From Candidatus Cloacimonadota bacterium (GTDB lineage: Bacteria > Cloacimonadota > Cloacimonadia > Cloacimonadales > TCS61), in NCBI GenBank assembly GCA_029932755.1, contig JAOZPK010000053.1, positions 1 to 14,238 of the forward strand: a stretch of DNA of 14,238 nucleotides, written 5' to 3'. The position numbers and the translations under genes are program-made. Shown piece by piece: positions 8,898 through 14,238 of this stretch (the stretch's first letter is position 1; the number at the start of each line of letters is the position of its first letter). The notes beneath the pieces were generated by a model. The model searched no databases. It was not told the DNA's origin and saw only the letters and a list, made by a program, of their open reading frames with translations.

Positions 8898-9367
8898 TGG
8901 CAAACTACATTACAAAAGAAGGAATGCAGCGTCTTAGAAAGCGTATACAGGAACTTATAAAGGAAAGACCAACTGTGATAAAGCAAGTGGTTACTGCCAG
9001 GGAAATGGGAGATTTGAGCGAAAATGCAGAATATCATGCGGCAAGAGAAAGACAGAGATTTTTAGAAAATGAATTTAATCACTTAAAAAAGAGGATGGAT
9101 CATTTACAGGTTATAGACACTGCCAATATCCCAAAAGATGCTGTAAGATTCGGGGCGAGGGTTTTAGTGAAAGAGCTTAAAGATAATTCTCTGAGAAAAG
9201 TGCAACTGGTTGGTGTTGATGAGATATTTGAATCGGAAGATGAATATGAAAGAATTTCTATTTTATCTCCCGTGGGTAAACCGATGATCGGGAAAAAAAT
9301 TGGTGAACAATTCACTGTTATTGCTCCCATCGGTAAAAGAAAATTTGAAATATTAGAAATAAAATAA
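8897..9367 (+). CDS. greA: Transcription elongation factor GreA
   Basis: GreA enters the secondary channel of RNA polymerase and stimulates cleavage of the 3' end of backtracked transcripts, rescuing stalled elongation. The 156-residue length matches the family (about 158). The N-terminal coiled coil begins YITKEGMQRLRKRIQEL and carries the tip motif GDLSENAEY, with D39 and E42 at the positions of the acidic residues that hold the catalytic Mg ion. The C-terminal FKBP-like domain (~80-156) includes ISILSPVGKPMIGKKIGE, a family hallmark. Its ATG shares the A of the preceding TAA (TAATG), and a weak GAAAGGG lies about 9 bases upstream, which suggests coupling to the 271-residue protein. The presence of the tip motif and the overall match favour GreA over GreB. 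Confidence 0.96.
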   Translation: MANYITKEGMQRLRKRIQELIKERPTVIKQVVTAREMGDLSENAEYHAARERQRFLENEFNHLKKRMDHLQVIDTANIPKDAVRFGARVLVKELKDNSLRKVQLVGVDEIFESEDEYERISILSPVGKPMIGKKIGEQFTVIAPIGKRKFEILEIK

Positions 9368-9382
9368 GATAAAGAGGAAAAA

Positions 9383-10798
9383 ATGAAAAAAACCGACGAA
9401 TTACGAAAAAAACTAACTTATGAAAGAAAGAACTTTTGGAATGAAGCTTCTGCTAAAGAGCAGAAAGCGGCTTTAACTTTTTCTGAAGGTTACAAAAACT
9501 TCCTTAATAAATGTAAAACTGAACGTGAATCTATCGACTTCTACGTAAAAGAATTAGAGAAACAAAGCTACAAAGAAATTGATAACGGAAAGAAATCTAA
9601 AAAAGTTTTTCGTATATCTAGAAACAAAAATGCCGGTATTGCACTTATCGGTAAGAAACCAATCTCAGAAGGTGTAAACCTTATTGTATCTCATATCGAT
9701 GCACCAAGAGTAGATCTGAAACAGAACCCGCTTTTTGAAGATAGCGGTACAACTCTGGGAATGATGAGAACTCATTATTATGGCGGAATTAAAAAATATC
9801 AATGGATGTCTACTCCTCTTGCTTTTCATGGAACTATCGTCAAAAAAAACGGTGAAACTATAAAGATCACCATAGGTGAAGATGAAAAAGATCCTGTTTT
9901 TGTGATGCCTGATCTTCTTCCTCATTTAGCCGGGAAAGTTCAGTATGTAAAAAAGATCGGTGAGGCTGTTGATGCTGAAAAAATGAATCTCGTTTTCAAT
10001 TCAATTCCATATCCAAAAGATAAAGAGACAAAAGAAGCTGTTAAGCTGAATGCGCTTGTTCTATTACATGAAAAATACGGCATAACTGAAGAAGATTTCT
10101 TAAGCGCAGAAATTGAGATAGTTCCCGCCGGAAAAGCTCGTGATGCCGGACTCGACAGAAGCTTGGTTCTCAGTTACGGACAGGATGACAGAATTTGCGC
10201 TTACACCTCTGCCAGTGCGATATTCGATGCAACAGAGAAATTAGAGAAAACTGCAATTGTATATTTGGCAGATAAAGAAGAAATCGGAAGTGATGGAAAT
10301 ACAGGTGCAAAATCTATTTTTATTGTAGATTTTATTGCTGATCTTCTAAAACACAACGGTGAAGCTTACGACAGCTTAACCTTAAGAAAAACACTTATTA
10401 ACAGCCAGGTTTTATCTGCCGATGTAAACGCAGGAATTAACCCTAACTTTCCCACTGTTCACGAGAAAGAGAATGCTGTACACATTGGCTTCGGAGTGAG
10501 TGTAACTAAATTTACAGGAAGCGGTGGTAAGGGTGGATCGAACGATGCAAATGCAGAATTTAATTCTAAAATAATAGATGTTTATAACAAAGAAAACGTG
10601 TGCTGGCAAACTGGCGCACTTGGTAAAGTAGATGAAGGCGGTGGTGGAACTATTGCGAAATTCATGGCTGAGCATGGTGCAGAAGTTATTGATTGCGGTC
10701 CTGGCGTTTTAGGAATGCACTCACTTTATGAGCTCACCAGTAAAGCCGATATCTACTCATCATACAAAGCTTATAAAGCATTTTTTGAGAATGCATAA
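9383..10798 (+). CDS. M18-family zinc aminopeptidase (aminopeptidase I)
   Basis: A 471-residue cytosolic metallo-aminopeptidase that removes N-terminal residues from peptides; M18 enzymes form large tetrahedral oligomers and often prefer acidic or hydrophobic N-terminal residues. ATG 9383 follows GAGGA at 9374-9378. The family's two-zinc site is visible: H104 in SHIDAPR, D268/D269 in GQDDR, E299/E300 in DKEEIGS, D347 in SADVNAG and H446 in GMHSLYEL. The N-terminal tag-like helices, the HEKENAVHIG region and the Gly-rich SGGKGGSNDANAE segment match bacterial M18 proteins (ApeA-like, as in clostridia and Thermotoga). There is no signal peptide. It lies 15 bases after greA in the same direction. 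With the secreted S8 protease upstream, it could complete peptide catabolism in an amino-acid-using organism, but that link is inferred. Confidence 0.95.
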   Translation: MKKTDELRKKLTYERKNFWNEASAKEQKAALTFSEGYKNFLNKCKTERESIDFYVKELEKQSYKEIDNGKKSKKVFRISRNKNAGIALIGKKPISEGVNLIVSHIDAPRVDLKQNPLFEDSGTTLGMMRTHYYGGIKKYQWMSTPLAFHGTIVKKNGETIKITIGEDEKDPVFVMPDLLPHLAGKVQYVKKIGEAVDAEKMNLVFNSIPYPKDKETKEAVKLNALVLLHEKYGITEEDFLSAEIEIVPAGKARDAGLDRSLVLSYGQDDRICAYTSASAIFDATEKLEKTAIVYLADKEEIGSDGNTGAKSIFIVDFIADLLKHNGEAYDSLTLRKTLINSQVLSADVNAGINPNFPTVHEKENAVHIGFGVSVTKFTGSGGKGGSNDANAEFNSKIIDVYNKENVCWQTGALGKVDEGGGGTIAKFMAEHGAEVIDCGPGVLGMHSLYELTSKADIYSSYKAYKAFFENA

Positions 10799-10800
10799 AC

Positions 10801-10805
10801 TGGAG
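10801..10805 (+). promoter_or_regulatory. Ribosome binding site that sets a GTG start
   Basis: TGGAG lies 6 bases before GTG 10812. The GTG start yields a compact lipoprotein signal peptide beginning MKKTLTLI and no overlap with the aminopeptidase gene. In-frame ATG codons at 10728 and 10791 lie inside the preceding gene and would put 28 or 7 extra residues before the signal peptide. Confidence 0.65.
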
Positions 10806-10811
10806 AAACTA

Positions 10812-11546
10812 GTGAAAAAAACATTAACTCTGATCATTGTTCTGTTTGCTCTATTTGGATGCAGCGGTAATAAATTAGCAAAAACTATGCCTGTTGAAAA
10901 GAAGATGGAAATAGCAAATGACTTATTTGAAAATGAAAAATTCAGTAAGGCGATACCATATTATACTGAAGTAGTTTTTGAACGTAACTCAGTTTATACA
11001 CCTATTGCTCAAATGAAGCTGGCAGATTGTTATTTTAACCAGAATAAATTTACCGAGGCAAGATTTGAATATCAAGAACTGATACGACTTTTTTCTGACT
11101 ACAAAGATATTGGGAGAGCATATTTCCAACTTGGTATCTGCTATTACAATGAATCGCTAAATCCGCATTATACACAGGATGAGACAAACAGAGCTATTTC
11201 TGCCTTCGAAACATTCATAGAGAAGTTTCCTTTTGACAGCTTGAAGAAAGAAGCAATAGACTATATACAAAAATGCAGGTACAAGCTGCTGATGAAAAGT
11301 TATTATAATGGCTATGCTTACTATAAACTATACGATTACAGCGGTGCATTAATGTATTTTGATGAAATCATAGAATTGGGAAATAACAATGAGCCGGACA
11401 GAATGTCTCTTTATTATGCCACAAAAATTTATCTGGCAAGAGATGATTTTGAGAAGGCAAAGCTTACCGGAGAAAAACTCATCAGCCGTTATCCTCAAAC
11501 AGAAGAAGCAGAAAAAATTACATCTGAATTAGAAAAAATAAAATAA
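10812..11546 (+). CDS. bamD: BamD-like outer-membrane assembly lipoprotein (TPR)
   Basis: BamD is the essential lipoprotein of the BAM complex that inserts beta-barrel proteins into the outer membrane. From GTG 10812 the product has 244 residues, close to the usual ~245. The signal peptide (MKKTLTLIIVLFALFGCSG) ends in a lipobox with lipidated C17. TPR-like repeats follow: ANDLFENEKFSKAIPYYTEV, QMKLADCYFNQNKFTEARFEYQ and a third including AYFQLGICYYNE. The segment NPHYTQDETNRAISAFETFI resembles the BamD region where a paired-TPR insert carries Asp/Thr/Arg and the AI..F..FI pattern. A fourth and fifth repeat cover GALMYFDEIIE and DFEKAKLTGEKLI. The start is 13 bases after the aminopeptidase stop, and the stop overlaps nadD by one base. 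It could alternatively be another YbgF/BamD-type TPR lipoprotein, but length and motifs favour BamD. Confidence 0.87.
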   Translation: MKKTLTLIIVLFALFGCSGNKLAKTMPVEKKMEIANDLFENEKFSKAIPYYTEVVFERNSVYTPIAQMKLADCYFNQNKFTEARFEYQELIRLFSDYKDIGRAYFQLGICYYNESLNPHYTQDETNRAISAFETFIEKFPFDSLKKEAIDYIQKCRYKLLMKSYYNGYAYYKLYDYSGALMYFDEIIELGNNNEPDRMSLYYATKIYLARDDFEKAKLTGEKLISRYPQTEEAEKITSELEKIK

Positions 11547-12124
11547 TGAAAATTGGATTATTGGGCGGTTCGTTCAATCCGGTGCATAATGGTCACATAG
11601 AATTGGCACAGACCGCCCTTGATTCTTTTAAGCTGGACAAAATACTCTTCCTGCCTTCGGGAAACCATCCGTTAAAAAAGTATAGCAACATCCCACCCAT
11701 AGAAATAAGGTACAACCTAGCCAAGAAAGCAATAGCTTCCAACCCAAATTTTGAAGTTTCACGCCTTGATATGAAAACGGCAAAACCAAGTTACACAAAA
11801 CTTCTCGTAATGCGTCTTAATAAAAAATTCCCGAATGATAAATTTTATTTTATTGCCGGCAGTGATATAGTTTCCGAACTAAAAAAATGGCACGATTATA
11901 AGTGGGTTTTAGATAATATTGAATTTATTATTGCTCACCGACCAGGCATTGATAGATTTGCCTGGAACGAACTAGAATATATTGATAAACTACATTTTAT
12001 GGAGATGGAACCGATCAATATTTCTTCTACAGTTATAAGAGAAATGATTGCGGATGGCAAAGATATTTCAGCCTTAGTACCAACTAATATTAAAAAAGAG
12101 TTGATTTCGCTTTATTCCCGCTAA
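11546..12124 (+). CDS. nadD: Nicotinate-nucleotide adenylyltransferase
   Basis: NadD transfers AMP from ATP to nicotinate mononucleotide, giving deamido-NAD, a central step of NAD synthesis in the cytosol. The 192-residue length is typical. The nucleotidyltransferase signature GGSFNPVHNGHI is at residues 7-18, with the HxGH pair H14/H17 that contacts ATP phosphates. LPSGNHPLKK is at ~36-45. FIAGSD and WHDYKWVL are diagnostic of NadD. ISSTVIR (159-165) is the second conserved ATP-binding motif. The ATG shares a base with the bamD stop (TAATG) and lacks a strong ribosome binding site of its own, so its translation is probably coupled to bamD. This looks like the last gene of the upstream run; a 131-base gap follows. 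No rsfS partner, often next to nadD, is seen. Confidence 0.96.
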   Translation: MKIGLLGGSFNPVHNGHIELAQTALDSFKLDKILFLPSGNHPLKKYSNIPPIEIRYNLAKKAIASNPNFEVSRLDMKTAKPSYTKLLVMRLNKKFPNDKFYFIAGSDIVSELKKWHDYKWVLDNIEFIIAHRPGIDRFAWNELEYIDKLHFMEMEPINISSTVIREMIADGKDISALVPTNIKKELISLYSR

Positions 12125-12135
12125 ATATCCAAATT

Positions 12136-12255
12136 TTGTTCAGGTTAACTAACCTTCTCATAATTAATTACTTTAGCATAATCTATGTCTTGACAACAGA
12201 AAGCACTAACAGATTTTTTACTGGAAATTATAAATTAAGTATTTTAGGAAATTAA
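12136..12255 (+). promoter_or_regulatory. Intergenic region with candidate promoters for the 125-residue protein and GlmL-like gene
   Basis: This is most of the only sizeable gap in the window (131 bases after nadD) and the natural place for a new promoter. Candidate A is TTGTTC (12136-12141), 17 bases, then CATAAT (12159-12164). Candidate B is a perfect -35 TTGACA (12190-12195), but the sequence about 17 bases on is only a T-rich stretch (12213-12219), a poor -10. CATAAT also occurs at 12177-12182 without a good -35. No G+C hairpin followed by a U-run is seen after nadD, so either transcription reads through or termination is factor-dependent. Confidence 0.3.
12142..12155. promoter_or_regulatory. 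14-base dyad, possible operator
   Basis: AGGTTA-AC-TAACCT is a perfect inverted repeat with 6-base arms and a 2-base centre. The loop is too short for an RNA hairpin, so a DNA-binding site for a dimeric regulator is more likely than a terminator. It lies exactly between a possible -35 (TTGTTC, 12136-12141) and -10 (CATAAT, 12159-12164). No regulator can be named from the sequence. Confidence 0.35.
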
Positions 12256-12633
12256 ATGATTCTGGAAATAAGCGAAGAAAGAGCAGTTGAACTAATAGAA
12301 AAATTATCAAATTTTATTGCCCAAAAAAGAATGGCAGCCCCTGCAATAATGACGATTGAATCTTTGCGTCCTCTTGCTAGAATCGGCAGCCAGCTCATGC
12401 ATTTTTTAGCTCCCTTTGCAGAGATCATTTTCAAACCAAAAGAATATCAGGAATTTGCAGTATTATTAGAAAATGAAGAATATGTCCGCCTCCTGATAAA
12501 ACGTATTGACGAAATTGATGTGGATATGTTTCGTGAGGAACGTGAAAGTAAAAAACTCAAACGTAAAAGAAGAAATAATAAAATAAAGCAGTTCTTTAAA
12601 ATTAAGAAAAAAGAGAAAAATAATAAATTGTAA
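12256..12633 (+). CDS. Small hypothetical protein with polybasic tail, upstream of GlmL-like ATPase
   Basis: I cannot assign a function to this 125-residue protein. ATG 12256 is preceded by AGGA (12246-12249) at 6 bases. Residues 1-25 form an amphipathic helix (EERAVELIEKLSNFI). Residues ~26-58 are hydrophobic with a Pro/Gly-broken pattern (SLRPLARIGSQLMHFLAPF), which may be a membrane-associated or buried helical hairpin. Residues ~60-92 are acidic and helical (EYQEFAVLLENEEY, then RLLIKRIDEIDVD). The last ~30 residues are very rich in Lys, Arg and Asn (KKLKRKRRNNKIKQFF and onward), suggesting contact with nucleic acid or acidic lipid. There is no cleavable signal peptide. The gene ends 13 bases before the GlmL-like ATPase start, so the two are probably co-transcribed and may work together. 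Confidence 0.75.
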   Translation: MILEISEERAVELIEKLSNFIAQKRMAAPAIMTIESLRPLARIGSQLMHFLAPFAEIIFKPKEYQEFAVLLENEEYVRLLIKRIDEIDVDMFREERESKKLKRKRRNNKIKQFFKIKKKEKNNKL

Positions 12634-12636
12634 AAT

Positions 12637-12641
12637 GGAGG
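12637..12641 (+). promoter_or_regulatory. Ribosome binding site that chooses between two in-frame ATGs
   Basis: GGAGG is 5 bases before ATG 12647. An in-frame ATG at 12635 overlaps this site and has no ribosome binding site of its own, so translation most likely begins at 12647 (MGNTHK). Confidence 0.7.
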
Positions 12642-12646
12642 AGAAT

Positions 12647-14238
12647 ATGGGCAATACCCATAAGCTTAAGAGGATCATAGCTACCGATTGCGGTAGTACC
12701 ACAACAAAATCGATCCTTATTGAGTATGTCGATGGTGAATACCGCCAGACAGTTCGTGGTGAAGCTCCCACAACTGTGGAAAAACCATTAAACGATGTAA
12801 CAAGAGGTGTTGTTAATGCAGTTACGGAATTAGAAGAACTTGCACGTTTGAAATATAACGATGACAGTATCAAATTTATTAAAGATGAGGCAATCTGGCT
12901 TTCTAAAAAAGAAGGGGAAGGCGTGGATGCTTATGTATCTACCAGTAGTGCTGGTGGCGGACTGCAAATGATGGTTACCGGCGTTGTTGCTAAAATGACC
13001 GGAGAGAGCGCAGAGCGTGCTGCTCTGGGCGCAGGTGCTATTGTGATGGATCTTATTGCCAGTAACGACAAACGTGCCAACTATGAAAAGATAGAAAGGA
13101 TCCGTCAACTACGACCGGACATGATACTCATGGCTGGCGGTGTGGATGGAGGAACTACAAAACACGTGGCAGAAATGGCGGAACTTGTTGGTGCTGCCGA
13201 TCCAAAACCGCGTCTTGGTTCCAGTTATAAGCTTCCGGTAATTTACGCCGGCAATACAGCAGCTCAAGATATTATCAAAGAAACACTAGGAAGTAAAACA
13301 GACCTTATTATTACAGAAAATCTCCGTCCTGTTTTAGAAAGAGAAAATCTGGGTCCCGCCAGAGATAAGATCCATGATCTATTTATGGAACATGTGATGG
13401 CACAAGCTCCGGGATACAATAAACTAATGAGCTGGACGAAAGGTCCGATAGACGGCAAACTTGTGAATATTCCAATTATGCCAACTCCTGCCGCTGTAGG
13501 AAACATTATGCAGACAATTGCAAAAATTAATGATATCGAAGTTCTGGGAGTTGATATTGGTGGTGCAACTACCGATGTATTCTCTGTATTCACAGAAGAT
13601 AAGGTATTCAATAGAACCGTGAGTGCAAACTTGGGAATGAGTTACAGTATTTCCAACGTGCTGGCAACTGCCGGCTTAAAAAATATCCTGCGCTGGGTTC
13701 CATTTGATATCGATGAATCTGAGCTTCTTAATATGATAAAAAATAAGATGATCCGTCCAACCACAATTCCACAAAAACTGGAAGAACTTGTGCTGGAACA
13801 GGCAATTGCCAAAGAAGCTCTGAAATACGCTTTTATCCAACATAAAGAATTTGCTGTGGGACTCAAAGGCGGACAGAAAAAACGTGAGATCGCCGACGCA
13901 TTTGCTCAGTCAGTTTCCGGTGCAAGTATTGTGAATATGATGAGCTTGGATCTTCTGGTTGGTAGCGGCGGTGTAATGTCACACGCTCCCCGCAGAAACC
14001 AATCTGTGATGATGATGGTCGATGCATTCTTACCTGAAGGTATTACCAAGCTCGCAGTTGATAGCATTTTTATGATGCCTCAACTTGGTGTTCTGGCAGA
14101 GATCAGTGAAAAAGCAGCTACAGAAGTATTCGAAAAAGACTGTCTTATTTATCTCGGAAGTTGTATAGCCCCGGTAGGCACAATGAAACAGGGTAAAATT
14201 GCTCTAGTTGCAAAACTTAAACTTCCTTCCGGAGAAGT
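12647..14238 (+). CDS. GlmL/MutL-family ATPase, probable reactivation chaperone of a B12-dependent aminomutase; 3' partial
   Basis: 530 residues are visible and the frame is open at the right edge. It belongs to the actin/Hsp70/acetokinase-like ATPase superfamily, in the GlmL (glutamate mutase MutL) family, which is unrelated to DNA mismatch-repair MutL. Visible motifs are phosphate-1 TDCGSTTTK (D14), MAGGVDGGTTKHV (~162-174), phosphate-2 GVDIGGATTDVFSV (D303), and VGSGGVMSHAP, a family hallmark, near residue 440. Known relatives lie beside adenosylcobalamin-dependent glutamate mutase or ornithine/lysine aminomutases and are thought to exchange damaged cobalamin using ATP. The N-terminal half carries YVSTSSAGGGLQMMVTGVV, also typical. 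No mutase subunit or B12-binding DxHxxG protein is in the window; it may follow to the right. A 125-residue polybasic protein lies just upstream. Family assignment is firm; the client enzyme is not known. The symbol is left blank for that reason. Confidence 0.9.
   Translation, partial: MGNTHKLKRIIATDCGSTTTKSILIEYVDGEYRQTVRGEAPTTVEKPLNDVTRGVVNAVTELEELARLKYNDDSIKFIKDEAIWLSKKEGEGVDAYVSTSSAGGGLQMMVTGVVAKMTGESAERAALGAGAIVMDLIASNDKRANYEKIERIRQLRPDMILMAGGVDGGTTKHVAEMAELVGAADPKPRLGSSYKLPVIYAGNTAAQDIIKETLGSKTDLIITENLRPVLERENLGPARDKIHDLFMEHVMAQAPGYNKLMSWTKGPIDGKLVNIPIMPTPAAVGNIMQTIAKINDIEVLGVDIGGATTDVFSVFTEDKVFNRTVSANLGMSYSISNVLATAGLKNILRWVPFDIDESELLNMIKNKMIRPTTIPQKLEELVLEQAIAKEALKYAFIQHKEFAVGLKGGQKKREIADAFAQSVSGASIVNMMSLDLLVGSGGVMSHAPRRNQSVMMMVDAFLPEGITKLAVDSIFMMPQLGVLAEISEKAATEVFEKDCLIYLGSCIAPVGTMKQGKIALVAKLKLPSGE

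Noticed and set aside
10728..10811. Longer N terminus for the BamD-like protein from ATG 10728 or 10791
   Set aside because: Both starts lie inside the aminopeptidase gene and place extra residues before the lipoprotein signal; GTG 10812 has a well-spaced ribosome binding site.
12125..12160. Intrinsic terminator after nadD
   Set aside because: The only inverted repeat (12142-12155) has a 2-base loop and no U-run follows, so it cannot act as a standard terminator.
12161..12170. TAATTAATTA palindrome, also found at 8051-8060
   Set aside because: It is low-complexity A/T and the other copy lies inside a coding region at a stop codon, so it is probably chance.
12190..12234. TTGACA with downstream TATAAA as a promoter
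   Set aside because: The gap between the two is 33 bases, far beyond the 16-18 needed; only the -35 element looks good.
12466..13866. Minus-strand open frames at 12466-12873, 12830-13108, 13264-13611 and 13642-13866
   Set aside because: They lie opposite the intact GlmL-like and 125-residue genes, lack ribosome binding sites and show no family motifs, so they are shadows of real genes.
12647..14238. DNA mismatch-repair MutL
   Set aside because: The shared name misleads: this protein has actin-like phosphate motifs (DCGSTTTK, DIGGATTD) and no GHKL ATPase motifs.

Overview
The window is about 14.2 kb of AT-rich bacterial DNA with every supported gene on the + strand and almost no non-coding space. 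The two largest proteins end in type IX secretion (T9SS) sorting domains and flank a PorV/PorQ-family outer-membrane protein. This points to a diderm of the Fibrobacteres-Chlorobi-Bacteroidetes (FCB) group. The FG-GAP-rich exported proteases, the GlmL/MutL-type chaperone of B12-dependent amino-acid mutases and the base composition fit an amino-acid-fermenting lineage such as Cloacimonadota. That placement is inference, because no rRNA or other phylogenetic marker is present.

Region 1 (1-8061) is an export block: an M6 (immune inhibitor A-like) protein cut by the left edge, a PorV/PorQ-like outer-membrane barrel, and a 1392-residue S8 subtilisin-like protease. Both cargo proteins carry calcium-loop FG-GAP/VCBS repeats and a C-terminal sorting domain. 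In the M6 protein the zinc motif reads HQFGHQIGLPT instead of the usual HExxHxxGxxD form, so it is probably a catalytically dead paralogue.

Region 2 (8082-12124) is a compact, probably co-transcribed run: an unrecognised 271-residue helical protein, greA (transcript cleavage factor), an M18 aminopeptidase, a BamD-like outer-membrane assembly lipoprotein and nadD (NAD synthesis). Two junctions are one-base TAATG overlaps and the other two gaps are about 13-15 bases. BamD (inserting outer-membrane proteins), the PorV-like barrel and the secreted proteases form an envelope/export theme. The cytosolic M18 peptidase would finish peptide breakdown begun by the secreted protease, and GreA and NadD are housekeeping.

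Region 3 (12125-14238) starts with the longest non-coding gap (131 bases), which holds a 14-base dyad and weak promoter candidates. A 125-residue protein with a polybasic tail follows, then a GlmL/MutL-type ATPase cut by the right edge. The mutase that the ATPase would serve is not in view.
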